The translations under genes were made by a program, and so were the position numbers. This document shows, piece by piece, positions 52,776 to 64,000 of a stretch of 64,000 nt of DNA. The notes under the pieces are model-generated. The model did not search any database and was not told the DNA's origin. It saw only the letters and a program-made list of their open reading frames with translations. This DNA is from Cavia porcellus (taxonomy: Eukaryota > Chordata > Mammalia > Rodentia > Caviidae): the NCBI RefSeq assembly GCF_034190915.1, contig NW_026947496.1, positions 57,174,501-57,238,500 of the forward strand, in the 5' to 3' direction. Position 1 is the first letter of the stretch, and each line of letters opens with the position of its first letter.

Positions 52776-53162
52776 ATTCACTTTGGGTAACTGGCATATA
52801 CACTCATTGTATCTTAACCATTTTTGCTTCCCCATGTCTTCTGCTGCCTTCCCGTTTCTCTCCATTACCAAATCCCCTTCCCACCTCCACAAAATGCACC
52901 TTCTATTTCCTATCAACTGTTCTTTATTTTGCTCTTTAAATTATTTGTATTGAGTTTCTCATGTAAAAGAAACTATGTGATATTTAATTTTCGTGTATAT
53001 ATAGTTTTAAAAAAAAACACTTGAAGACTGAACAAAAGCCTCCCCAGGAAACGTATTTGCAAAGAAGGAAGAGTTGCCTTCAGAATTGATGGCCTATAGA
53101 TGGGCTATCCTCCCCCACCTACTAAGACTAAGACGAAAACTAAAATTAAGATTACTAAAACT

Positions 53163-56100
53163 GATGAATGACAGAAAGATGGTGGGTTGATAACAGCAGG
53201 CAACAGAGGCTCTCTGAGATAGTCAACTTAGACTCCAAAACTAATACAGTGTGGGGAGTCCCAAACAGAGGGAGTTCCACCCTCCCGATCCAGGAACAAA
53301 TTAAGCTGAGAAAAAGCAATTAAAAATACAGTCCCGGTGATACGATTGGAACAGCTACAGTCTCAGCGCTGCCACTTGAACTCCCTGCTTGGACTCATTC
53401 CCTCTGTTGTGCTTGAACTGGCGCAGCTGAGATAGTCCGCCAACTTCAAATCACTGGAGAGGCATTTGCACCGAGGGCAGGGGTTGGTGAACTGAATTGA
53501 GAGCAGAGCTGGCAGGGAACCTCACAACGACCTGTGGTGAGTGAGAGAAATAAAAACTCTTCCATAGAGAAGGGGGAGCTCCAACAGATGACATTCTGGG
53601 ACTGGGCAGATAGGCTAGAACAAGGAGCTGCAGTGACTTCAGTCAGCTGCTCCCTTCTCCAGCGGGATTGGTGGGGTGCACTCGACCTGTGTAACACCCG
53701 GACTAAGATCCAGTAGGTCAGCCCAAACCAGGTCCCTGCACCTGGCAGTGCACCCTAATGCAGTGAAGCCTTCAGCGGTTTGACTGACCTGGAGGGGCGG
53801 GCCCAGCATTAGGCTGTCCAGATCCATGTCTCCCTAGTACACTGCAGTGGGCGGGAACACCTAGCCACGGGCGATTCAAACAAACTATAACCAACAAAGA
53901 AAGAAACTAGGCCTGCTATATATGCCTGTATGAAAGGAACAAAAAGTATGGGAAGAGGGAGCAACAAGAAAGGGTCCTCAGTCTCCAATCCTGAGAACAC
54001 TGATCCAGGAAAGGTAAATGCTAAGGAGAATGAGGACAGCAAACATGCAATATCAGACAAGGCACCAATAGACATAAAAGGATATCTTTGGATAGATGAG
54101 TTCAAAAGTGAAGTATTTAACCAAGTAAACCAAGATATAAGTAGAATACTTAAAGAAATGCTAAGCACCTCCCAGAAAAAACAGATGGAAGAATGGAAGA
54201 ATTAAAAAAAAGGGAGAATTGTTTGATGGAGAAAATAGAGAAAACATGGTAATCAGAGAGATTACCCGGAAATTAAAAACTTCATTGAAAGTTGGCAAAA
54301 CTGCTTGAAAGAAACTAAGGATAGACTGTTCAAGCTGGAGGGCAGCTTCACAATGTGGGAACATGAAAGGAAAGCCCATCTTAAAAATAACAAAGAAACA
54401 AGCAGTAACAATACAAAGGCTACAAGTAACCCTAAAGGCTACAAGATGACAAGATCTGTATCACTTTCTTTATGTGAATGAAGAAGAATGTGAATGAAGA
54501 ATCAGGGATATAAACAAAGGAACTGCAAAAGCTATTCACAGAAATAATTAAGGAAAACTTCCCAAAACATAGGAAAAGGAAAAGATACTCAGATGTATGA
54601 GGCATACAGAACTCCAGCCACCTACAACCAAAACAGAACTACAGCCAGGCATATAATAATCAAGATTCCAGAAATCCAATATAAGAACAGAATATTAAAA
54701 GCTGTCAGAGACAAGAAGCAGATCACTTACAAGGGAAAGCCCATCAGAATTATGTCAGACTTCTCAGCATAAACCATCAAACCAAGAAGAGTATGGGGCA
54801 AAAATAATCCAAGCCTTGAAAGAAAATAACCTCCAGCCAAGGTTGATCTGTCCTGCACAACTGTCCCAAGAAATTAATGGAGAAACAAGATGCTTCCAAG
54901 ATAAAGAGGATCTGGAGGAATTCGCAACCACCAATCCAACTCCAGAGAGAATTCTACAGGACATTCTTAAGAGAGAGAAAAACACCAAGATTTCAGGAAC
55001 AGTGGCAGAGAGGCCCCAATGAATGGAACAAAAAGCGAAATGAAGAAGACAAACAGACAACAACTGGAAAAAGAGCACAACAGAAATGAGGCAGAGAAGG
55101 TTGGATATAATTTCTAATATAAATGGCCTAGGTACACTAACTTAAGGGAAAAAAGAGAGAATCACAGGCAGAGTTGATCAAGAGGTAGGGTCCACCGAGA
55201 CGCTCTTTATAGGGAATATAATTAACCTGAAGAAGGGTATATAGACCAAAATCAAATATGAGAAAACAGAACTTGATATGACAGGGAACCAGAGAGTAAT
55301 AGGGGCAAATAGACCAGTACTTATGGATAGGTTGAAAAGACCTGAATAAGTGAGGAAATACAACTAAAGATCAAGTCCAGGAGTGAGAAAGTTCGGGAAC
55401 ACTTAGGTAAATAGAAGGTTGCCCCCCCTAATATAAAACCGAGAGTGTTGGGAAGACCCCAAAATATAAGTACATCCTGGTGAAGTGAAAGGGGAGGGAT
55501 AGTCTTTTTAAAAAGTCAGCAGAAGATATTGCTAATAGTGTATCAGGAATTAAAACCCATATTACTCGCACCACTCTGCTTGGATGGAACTTGTTTCGTC
55601 CCAGTTTGTATACAAGCACTGGATCTGAGGGCACAAAGAGATGTCCCAAAGATATCAGGACATAGCTCAGTGGTCATCTTTAATTTCCTATTAACTTAAT
55701 CCAGATCCCTGTATGACTTATACTGTCGTATCTAGACTGATCTTAGTTAAATATGATTTATTTGATTGCTGCTTATCAACAGATTTTACTCAAAACTGAT
55801 TGGTTGATGGTATCAAGAATATAGACAACTATACTGAAAATGACAAAATTCACTACAATACCCATTCTGATTTGACTGCTACCTGTTTTTCTAGCTCTAC
55901 ACTATCTACAAAGTTGTATTTCTATTAATTCTGTAATGAACTGATATATCCAATTATACTTTATCTGATGAGATAGTCAATTCTGTTGATGATAACAAGA
56001 GGAAGCACAGTAACCATGATAGAACTCCTTATACAGAAGTTTTACATGTCTTTTTAGTTTTATGTGTCTATAGGAATATTCTTTGTTCTGTCCTGTTATG

Positions 56101-56618
56101 TTCTGTTTTTCCTTCTAACATAGAAAGGATAGAAATACATGTTAAGACTCATGCTTGCATAAAACCTATAAACAGTTTATGAAAACAGATCTTACAACAC
56201 ATAATGAAATGAACAAATACTTTGAAGGGAAAAAAGGGCACTGCAGTACCCAGTGCTGATTCTGGAGTGTTATGATGTGAAACCCAGCAATACCATTAAG
56301 CTTTGTTCAGAATGATTTTAATCTGCTATGTTTTGTTTGGTCTTAACATAAATGAAGGTATGGATAAATGCATGTCTAAGTGTATAGCATTGACAGCCAT
56401 ATTACTTAGTTTTTGTTGGATAGTTGAACAGAACTGTTTGCAATCCCCTTGGTTGAATTCCCATTTATATGCTCCACTTTTGTATCCTGAACAATTATTT
56501 TTGGAGTAAAATATGTAAACATTAACTAGTGATTTATTACTGCTTTTTCCTTTGAAAGTATATACTATTTCTGCTCGTTTTGTTTTGTTTTGACTTTCTT
56601 TAAATTAAAAAAAAAAAC
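53163..56618 (+). mobile_element. Full-length ORF1-only L1-related retroelement (HAL1-like)
   Basis: Seen: a 3456-bp block bounded by identical 13-bp copies of gattactaaaact (53150-53162 and 56619-56631) and ending in an A-run at 56606-56617. Order: a ~770-bp 5' leader; degraded ORF1 from about 53930 to 55085; a stretch reading ISNINGLG at about 55110 that resembles the very start of L1 ORF2; then about 1.5 kb of stop-rich, T-rich 3' sequence. No ORF2 endonuclease or reverse transcriptase follows, and 3.46 kb is too short for a complete L1 (6-7 kb). Known: half-L1 (HAL1) elements carry L1 ORF1 without ORF2 and depend on L1 for mobilisation. Inference: this is a complete, fairly recent copy of such an element, now carrying frame breaks. 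Alternative: an internally deleted L1. Confidence 0.8.
53930..55089 (+). pseudogene. Decayed L1-type ORF1 within the HAL1-like element
   Basis: Seen: the first open piece is 53930-54205, a charged lysine- and glutamate-rich N-terminal part starting MKGTKSMGRGSNKK. It is broken by a stop at 54203-54205, and the frame shifts at an A-run near 54207. The next part, near 54270-54450, has a coiled-coil look (IESWQNCLKETKDRLFKLEG). Near 54630-54770 is the signature of the L1 ORF1p C-terminal domain: RHIIIKIPEI, then RILKAVRDKKQITYKGKPIR, then DFSA. The tail (54816-55022 and an overlapping frame at 54877-55089) has SQEINGETRCFQDKEDLEEF and then PERILQDILKREK. Known: ORF1p is an RNA-binding chaperone of the retrotransposon particle. 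Several stops and at least two frameshifts mean no functional protein. Confidence 0.8.
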
Positions 56619-58295
56619 GATTACTAAAACTAAGATTAAAAACCATAGATAATCCATCAAGGTTAATGACAGTGTCCATGTACACTTGCTTACATAACCT
56701 GGTTCCCGTTATATCAATATTATTCAAGGGACTGTACTTGTAATCTTATTGGTTGGTCAGTTATGAACCACACTGTACCCACATCACAATTTTGCTCTAA
56801 AACTTGCTTTCACCAGTGGGCTCCTTAACAACCATTTGGGAACCCCTCCAGTCTCTCAGGAACTATTCCTATTCCCCAGTAAATTATCCTACTCTTTAAA
56901 AAAAAAAGAAAAGAAAACCTGGTTCCTGGGGAAGGAGGCCCATAGAGAAACAGCAATTCTAAATATCTCCTTAGAATTCACAAGGAAACAGACTCAAAGA
57001 AATTCCAAAACCCAGAAGCAAAGACAGTTTGAGGGAAAGGGATACACAGAAGCGACCTGGACAGATGGATGACCCAGCACCTTTCTTCCAAGATCCTCTT
57101 GGCATCACCCTTTACACAATAGATGAGCTCTGCAATGGCAGGGATGTCCAGGGAACATCTTGGCCAACAGAATGGGAGCTTGCCACAAAGAAAAGTAAGC
57201 CCTGAAATTAAGTTACAGAAATATAAGTATGAATTCTTGTGCAATCCAAGCTGGTGAGCTGCAACTGAAACCCCTAACACTCATCTTTGGGGAGGCTTTT
57301 TTATATAAACTGCAAGGGGTGAAATTTAGTTGAAATGATTTTGTAAAAATTAATTAGTAACAATTTGTGAAATTTTGACAAGTGAAAAAAGAATGCTTCC
57401 TTATTCTGGTTATATAATCTACTAATTTTACAGTTTGAAAGCAGAATGATTAACATTTTGTCACAATTTGAGAAAGCCAGGAATTCTTAATGTCAGCTAA
57501 AATTTTCTCTGCATGTATTCCTCCTGAGTCCAATTATTTGTAGAACCAGATATGTTTTTTTTAATTTAATACAATGGTACATTGAAATATATAAGAAACA
57601 ACAGAAAGATAGATTTCCATTTACCCTGTTTTTTAATTTCATATCCTCCTCAGTGACCTATTTGACTGGTGACATAGAATCTACAAATGATATAGTGGGG
57701 AAATTATAATTTTCAACATGTTAAATGTTAGATAATCCAAGTTCTTGTCTCCAAAAATTGAAGAATGAATTCTAAGAAACATGGGAGTTTAAGATTAGGA
57801 AATACTGATTGAAACAGCTCCTGATTGGCAGGAGGGGAGCCAAAAATGGGTTGCCAGTTTAACCCACTACTCAAAGGAAGTCACAGGTGGGTACAAAACC
57901 ATGAGGCTGGTACAATGTAGGAGAAAACTATAATCAGCCAATAAGATTACAAGTATATTCACTTAGGTAATGTGGATCCAGTGGGGAAGCAGGTCACACA
58001 GCAAGTGTACATGGAAAGAACAAGATCTTTTCTGGAAGAAATGAGTCAGGAGGTCCTGTTCACCCACCTGAGCGACTGATTTCTATCTAGATGCTCTTGT
58101 GCCAGGTGATACCAATTATATTTCTTATCCCTTGGGGAGGCATGGAGACCTGGTTATCCTGTCTTTATCTTGAGGCCTGGCTTTCAACAGATGTGCCTCC
58201 AGCCACAGTATAATGTGACTTCATTGTCTTCATTGTCTTCATTGATTCCATCTAAGGTCTAGAGCTGTCTGACTGCCTGGTAATACTTCTTCCAT

Positions 58296-58377
58296 GGACC
58301 AGGTATTTAGCTCAGCAGCATAAGCACCTGCCTGGCAAGCATGAGGTCACCCGTTTGACTCCTGATACCAAAAAAAA
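58296..58377 (+). mobile_element. ID SINE, sense
   Basis: Reads aggtatttagctcagcagca, then taagcacctgcctggcaagc, then gtcacccgtttgactcctga and taccaaaaaaaa. It belongs to the GGTACC-ending subfamily with mutations in the B box. Confidence 0.87.
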
Positions 58378-59971
58378 TTTCTTCCTAACTTAGCTTTCTA
58401 TAATAGTGTGAAACACATATTTGAGTGGATAATGTTTATTATCATTAGAGCATTTTGAAAATATATGTATTTTATGATATAAAGGACATAGAAGTTGTGT
58501 AGACATTCAGGTCATTTATAGGTGGTATTTTTCTTCTTTTAAGCAAGAGCATGGAAACGATATAAAAAAAACAAAGATGCTCTTTCTATAGGGTCTAAGA
58601 ACTAAAACCCAGAAAATTATTAAAGATTTGCAGCCACAATCTAAGCCCTGTCTTTACCTCGTATTTAGGCCAGGTGTAAATGCCAAATATGCACAGCTGT
58701 TGTCCTTTAGGACTGAGAAGGACTATTCTCCGTTAGAAATGTTTTCAATGTCATTCTTGACCCATTAAAAATAGTTTAGTTGATTTTTTAACTTGAAAAT
58801 AAGTATATCAACGACCTGTTTCTAGTATCTTAATAAGAAATAATTGCAGGAATTTCAGTGTGCACTAATATGTTGTTTTCTCAGCCCGCGGTCTTTCACA
58901 GATTGTCCTGAGCATCAAACAGCCATATCTAGCCATGGATGATTATGATCATGAGATCCACCTCAGTAACAAAGAGAAGTCTGAAATCCATCCCAATAGA
59001 ATAGTGGAACTTGACCTGCTAATTTGCACCCTGTGGAGTATCCACAAGTTCCCCTTATGAGTTTAATGGACTATGTTCTTTTGGGACTGAAACAAGCATT
59101 TAATACCACACCATCAGGGCAGTTGCTACATAGGGAGTTGTATCATGGAATTCTAGTGCTGTCTTTTTCTAAGTACAGACTATCACTTCTATTTATTTTT
59201 ACGTTTCAGCTTACTGATGAATACCTTGTTCCTTTAAGACTTTTAGTGCAGAAAATAGGTAAAGAAGTAGGACTGAAAGTGAGTAGGGTTAAAAGAATGT
59301 GGAAGCACACTGAAAAGTCCCTCAGTACAATCTAGGCACGAAAGCATTATGTCCCACTCGCTGGTTGTATTTGTTCAGAAAGTAGACTCCATTTGCTATA
59401 AAGAGCTGACAGAATGACCTGGCAGAGAGCCTTCCAGAACCACACACATAAAATCCAGACCCGCATGACCTGTCATGCAGCACATTCTATTAGGGAAGCT
59501 TGGCTTCTACAAGGTCACTACTCCAGGGAACAATGTTTCTAACAGACAGAAAAGTGCATAGTTAGCAAAACCCGGCTGTCTCAGACAGCTGGCAGCCATC
59601 CATGATTGAAGAAGTACACACCTGAAATAGAAGGGTGGCTCTGAGCACCTCTCTAGTTTCTATTTGTGTGTATACATTTTCCTGAATTTTCCTTCATTCA
59701 TCACCTCTGTCCGTCTTTCATTAAACACAGTTGGAGACTGTAGAGAAGTATGAATAGAAAATACAGGACAGTTTTAGGTTCTCAACTTGGAAGGATACAC
59801 TTTGGATAGTACTTATCAGTTAACATTTCTAACCTTACAATGTAAGTGAGTATGAACACCAACTGGCTTATAAATTATGTACTGGTCTGATTTGGCACTT
59901 AACCCAGTTTTCATACTGTTATGTTCATTGGGTGTGCTGCATTTCTCCAAAAAAATGATATAGACCTAATA

Positions 59972-60150
59972 ACTGTAAGTTTGCTGAATATTTACTATGT
60001 GCCAAGATTTTACCTGGATTTTGTCAGGCTTCACATAAGCAGTGAGGCACTACTCTAACACCAACTGTAATAGGAAGAAATACAATTTGAAAGATTAAGT
60101 AATTTGCACATGGCTAATCACATGACTCAGACAGACCCACAATAATCTTA
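59972..60150 (+). mobile_element. MIR SINE relic, sense
   Basis: tgaatatttactatgtgcca, a diverged core, then gattaagtaatttgcacatg, gctaatcacatgactcagac: the classic MIR order. Confidence 0.75.
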
Positions 60151-60235
60151 TCTCCTACTACTCAATGTGGACCCTTTCTGCTTCTCTCCCTACCAACCCC
60201 ATAATTTACATGAAATCAAATTGTCAAAAAACAGA

Positions 60236-60315
60236 TGGTGGAGATTTAGCTTTATTGTAGACCTAGCATAAACAAAATCCTAGGTCCTGTTCCTAGCACC
60301 ACAAAAAGGAAAGTA
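60236..60315 (+). mobile_element. ID-like SINE, sense, degraded
   Basis: gatggtggagatttagctt, a short middle, then gtcctgttcctagcaccaca and an A-rich end. The order of A-box-like and B-box-like remnants fits an old ID. Confidence 0.6.
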
Positions 60316-61717
60316 AGCAGAGAATAAATGAGGAAAGATGCGTGGTACATTTTAATCCCACAACAGTATCACAGCAATCATTCGTGTTCATTTATATGCA
60401 TACATATGCAGTTATCTATCTATCTATAGTTATCTACACACACACACAATGGTGGTATGTTTTACCTACATGTCTGCAATTATAATGTAAAATTTTAAGT
60501 GCTCCACTTTTTCCATCAAAATATTTTAATCATTTGGTTTTTAATTTGAAAATTAAAACAAAATCACTGTGAAAACCATGGGAAGTCAAAAAGAAGAATA
60601 TCAAATGTTACTGAAAATCACACACTCTGTGTAAAACTAATGGCAGAGGTCTAAAAGAGCGTTGGAGAGTCGTTGAAACAAAAATAGCTGAGCACACTTG
60701 TGCCACAATATATCACCATTTAGTATTACGTGCATCACAGCTTCTATCCTCAAGCACCAGAGAAACCTTTTACCTCACTCAACATGCAGGATTAAAGGTA
60801 ACAACAAAAACGTTAAGCATATCAGTGTTCTTCGACAAGTGCATGGACACATCAACTGTAGAAGACTCAGGCAATAGACTACAACAGAGCAGAAAAAATG
60901 AATAAAGTACACTTTACATAGCCACATAATCAGATCAAAAAGCCATATTAAATTAAAAAGGCACCCACTGGAGAACAGAACACAACATTTATAGGAAACA
61001 CAGAAACATAACGCTTCACAATTGTGCAGCAGTCACATGATCACATTTGTGAAGCAAAAGGAAAATGGTTAATGTAAAATTAAGTAATGGTGATCCCAGA
61101 ATAAAGAGAGGGACAGGAACAGGTAAGATCATAAAACAGGAATCAAATACAAATAATGCGCTATACCAATCATGCCCTACATCTTCAGATGTGTAGTGAG
61201 TTCATGAATATTATTTTTGCAAATTATTACAGGTGAAACATGTTCTTTTATATGTTTGAAACATTATACTGTAGGAGCAAATACTAAGTACTTTTCATTA
61301 AATGTTATAAAACTGTAGATTAGAATAAAAAGTTCACGAGAATATGGAAACAAAATCACTTTTACCTTACATGCCAAATTACACTGCTTATTTGTAGTTC
61401 TATGAAAAACTATGCTCAAATGTCATATTTTTCACTCTCTTAAGGAAGAAAGAGAGGCTTAATGAAATAATAAAAGTTAATTTCAACCTACAGAGATGAG
61501 AAATCACCAAGGATTTGGAAAACAGATGCACTTCAAAAAAGCGATTTATAATAATTAAACTGGTAACAAACTGCAAAATTATAAGAAATTAAGCCAGAAT
61601 ATTAAAATAGTGGGTAACTGTTAGGAAGACATTTCCAAATTTACATATATTTTCTCTTCCTGAACAAAATATGAGGCTTGAGAATGCTCACTTTTGAAAA
61701 AGTTCTTGTTGTTTTTC

Positions 61718-61770
61718 AGGTACTGGAGATTGAAACTATGACCTTCCCATTAAAGCTATGTCTCCAGCAT
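61718..61770 (-). mobile_element. ID fragment, antisense
   Basis: caggtactggagattgaaac, tatgaccttcccattaaagc, tatgtctccagc: the complement of a shortened ID, with the GGTACT end on the left. Confidence 0.6.
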
Positions 61771-61999
61771 AAAGCTTTTTTCATTTTAAAGAGGAAAAAA
61801 AAATGAAACAGAGTTTCAAAACAGGTTAGTAGGATAGTTACAATAACTAACACATTTCATATTGTCTTTGTAGCAGTTACTGGAAGTACAAGATACAGGC
61901 AAGATACCTTTTCCAATCTATATTAGCACAAACTTTTCAATGAATTAAGTGAAACTATCCCTTTAATTATCTTATCTTGTGTATACCTATATTTTTTCT

Positions 62000-62703
62000 A
62001 TTTCTTTCTTTCTCCCTTCTACCATTATAGTTTCTTTTGAACAGTTTCTTCCCAATTCACAGTGTCTATTGTACATTCTGGATCTTATTTAGTTATTCCG
62101 TTTTTCACACTAGTGAGACAATATGATGTTTATACATAAGAGTCTGATTTATTTCACTTATGCATAATGGTCTTGAGTTGCATCCATTTACCTATAAAGT
62201 CCTCCAGTCTGTCCTTCTTAATGGTTGAGTAGTATACTGACACATCTTTTTTATTCATTTCTCAGTTGATGGGCAACTGGGTTGTTTCCAAGATTTAGCT
62301 ATTACAAACTGTGATGCTATAAACATTGGTGCACATATATCACTGTGGTATGTTGTTTTTAATTCTTCTTGGAAGATACCCTGAAGGTGAATAGTTACTT
62401 TAATTGGGACCTCTAATCCTGGTGTTTGAAGGAATCTCCATGTTGATTTCCACAGTGGTTGTACCAGTCTATACTCCCATCCACAGTGGAAAACGGTTCC
62501 TCCAGCCCATTCCTCCTTCCCCTCAAGCCCCTCCAGCATTTGTTATCAGTTGAGTTTTTGATGACAGTCATTCCTTCTGAAGTGAGACAGAATCTCAGTG
62601 CTGTTTTAATTTGCATCTCTCGAATGGCCAACGATGTTGAACATTTTTTCATATATTCATTTGCCACTGGTATTTCTTCTTCTGAGAAGTGTGTATTTAT
62701 CTC
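62000..62703 (-). mobile_element. L1 ORF2 C-terminal end and 3' UTR, sense on minus strand
   Basis: The minus strand encodes the cysteine-rich C-terminal part of L1 ORF2p in two frames: INTHFSEEEIPVANEYMKKC with CSTSLAIREMQIKTALRF (62733-62413 frame), then NKCWRG, and HCGWEYRLVQPLWKSTWRFL, APMFIASQFVIAKSWKQPSC, PST (62539-62255 frame). A frameshift lies between them near 62490. Below 62255 stop-rich sequence and a diverged ORF2 end continue into the 3' UTR. The left limit is approximate. Confidence 0.85.
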
Positions 62704-63236
62704 AGATGCAGATGCAACCAGGAACACACTCAATCACCTTATATTTGACAAAGGGGCCAAACATGTTCACTGGAAGAAAGACAGTCTCTGAAATAAATGG
62801 TGCTGGAAAAACTGGCTTTCCACATGCAGAAAAATAAATCTAGCCCCATGTCTATCACCTCCCTCTAAAATAAAGTCAAAATGATCCAAGATCTAAGTAT
62901 TCAAGACAGAATCACTAAATTTACTAAAAGAGAAAGTAGGTGGAATCTTAAACACATATGTATAGGCAAAGACTTCATGAACAAAACCCAGACTGTAAGG
63001 AAAACATAAAGAATCAACAAATGGGATCTCACTTATTAAAAAGCTTTTGTACAACAAAATAAATCACTAACAGAGTGAAAAGACAACCAACAGAGTGGGA
63101 AGAAATTATAGACATTTGCCGAATGGATAAAGACTTAAATCTAGAACATATAAAGAATTCAAAAAACCATAATCCCCCCAATTCAAAGACCTAATCCAAA
63201 TGAATACACTAAAATGGATAGACTTTTTAAAAATTT
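62704..63236 (+). mobile_element. Inverted upstream part of the same L1 ORF2
   Basis: The plus strand reads TRNTLNHLIFDKGAKHVHW and KDSL, then a stop, then [19 protein letters not shown], and further on KWDL-like and EWEKII-like segments around 63010-63110, ending EYTKMDR near 63225. These are the ORF2 residues immediately upstream of the INTHFSEEE segment that is encoded in the opposite direction at the junction (~62703). The arrangement is the standard 5'-inverted L1. Stops and frameshifts are common. Confidence 0.85.
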
Positions 63237-63237
63237 T

Positions 63238-63300
63238 TTGTACAGGCTCTCACTAACTGCTGCAGCTTCTCAATATGCACCACTGTGCCTACATTCATTT
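63238..63300 (-). mobile_element. B1-like fragment, antisense
   Basis: gtacaggctctcactaactg, ctgcagcttctcaatatgca and ccactgtgcctacattc resemble a diverged B1 complement abutting the rearranged L1. Confidence 0.5.
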
Positions 63301-64000
63301 TTGAAAAGATTTTTAATGAAATTGTAAGCCACACATCTATTTGAGAATCATAAAGTAACTATCATCAGCTAAGATTCACTAACTGGAATTAGGTAACTTG
63401 ATGAACCATAAACAAAAAACTCTTAAACCTAACATGACTAGCTACCTTAAGTGTAACTATGACGATACATATGTCAATGATCTGTACTGTTTCAATATTA
63501 TTCAAGAGAGATTCACAAAGATTGTTCTTAGCCATTTCTCCTTTTACAATTTAAAAAGTTTTCTTAAGGTTTCATGTTTTTTATGATATAAAAATTGCTA
63601 ATTGAAAGAAGCAATTTTCAGGATTTTTAACTCAAACAATAAAAAGGGTTTCTACCAAAATATACCTAAAAGTTGAAAAAAATAGTGTAAGTTTCTAACA
63701 TGGGCATTTAAAAAGACAATATGATCAGAAAAGCAAGGTCTAACTAGCATACAATTTATTGTTTGGGAGTGTTGGCCTCTGGTGTTCAAAGATCTTCTGA
63801 GAACATTTCAAGCGTGATCTGGTCAAGCTAAGACCTACTGCTCCAGGCACAGTGATAGTTTTAACAGTTATTACTGTTTTCTTACAAAGAGCATGTTAAA
63901 ATGTTCTAAGAATATACTCTGAGATCCAAACTAAAGAAAAATGAAAATAGGTACTCAGAAGAAATATGGTTAAGCCAAAAGTGTCCATGTAAATAAACTC

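Larger units (their letters stand above)
53150..56631. repeat. 13-bp target-site duplication of the HAL1-like insertion
   Basis: gattactaaaact at 53150-53162 and again, exactly, at 56619-56631 directly after the A-run. This is typical of L1-mediated target-primed integration. Confidence 0.85.
39254..64000 (-). other. CNTN3 5' intron or 5' flank, no coding gene seen
   Basis: Lies upstream of the start-codon exon on the minus strand. If the acceptor at 39254 is real, at least part of this is a 5'-UTR intron. No CpG island is visible. It holds an hAT-like relic at 40128, ID, B1 and MIR copies, the HAL1-like elements at 48768-49544 and 53163-56618, a MER5-like relic at 51812, and the rearranged L1 at 62000-63240. 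The stretches 41000-42800, 43000-48000, 57000-58290, 58400-59950 and 60320-61700 show only chance open frames and AT-rich sequence. Confidence 0.6.

Noticed and set aside
53809..54168. 119-residue minus-strand open frame
   Set aside because: It is antisense to the ORF1 region of the HAL1-like element.
59024..59335. 103-residue plus-strand open frame, and the preceding stretch from 58890
   Set aside because: I considered a processed pseudogene, but no protein family is recognisable and no poly(A) tail or duplication was found.
1..64000. CRISPR arrays, prokaryotic operons, endogenous retrovirus genes, rRNA genes
   Set aside because: None found. No spaced direct-repeat arrays, no gag/pol/env-like translations and no rRNA-like sequence were seen by reading. 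The only coding relics are L1-type.

Overview
The window is AT-rich, repeat-dense mammalian nuclear DNA and almost certainly from a rodent. The evidence is tRNA-Ala-derived ID SINEs, B1 (7SL-derived) and B4 (B1 plus ID) SINEs, LINE-1 pieces, old MIR and hAT fossils, and long CA/TA/GA microsatellites. There are no operons, ribosome-binding sites, CRISPR arrays or phage features. The ID subfamily ends in a GGTACC(GAT/AAAA) motif, and an ORF1-only L1 relative looks fairly young. Together these make a hystricognath such as guinea pig my best guess, held with low confidence.

One protein-coding gene is supported: the 5' part of contactin-3 (CNTN3), a GPI-anchored neural Ig-superfamily adhesion protein, on the minus strand. 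Three coding exons are visible. The signal-peptide exon with the start codon is at 39122-39253. The exon for the first half of Ig domain 1 is at 12613-12739. The exon that completes Ig domain 1 is at 104-279. Their splice phases join exactly (1, then 2, then 1) and give codons 1-118 of an uninterrupted reading frame. The rest of the gene lies to the left, beyond base 1. Bases 280-12612 (12.3 kb) and 12740-39121 (26.4 kb) are introns. Bases 39254-64000 are either a 5' non-coding intron or 5' flank, because the start-codon exon has a splice acceptor upstream and no obvious promoter is seen.

The rest is repeats. Bases 1-20000 hold a young ID insertion with a perfect 15-bp target duplication (5491-5680), B1/B4/MIR fossils and an ID at 16942. 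Bases 19500-21400 hold two ~80-bp runs of alternating purine and pyrimidine (TG/CG/CA) with Z-DNA potential. Bases 22000-48000 hold a Charlie-like hAT relic, several (TA)n tracts, ID/B1/MIR copies and a ~99-bp polypurine tract. Bases 48768-56618 hold the most interesting material: a 3.46-kb L1-related element bounded by a perfect 13-bp duplication and a poly(A) tail, with a degraded ORF1 but no ORF2 (HAL1-like), plus a 5'-truncated relative 4 kb away that also has a perfect target duplication. Bases 62000-63240 hold an L1 ORF2 3' fragment with a clear 5' inversion (twin-priming structure).
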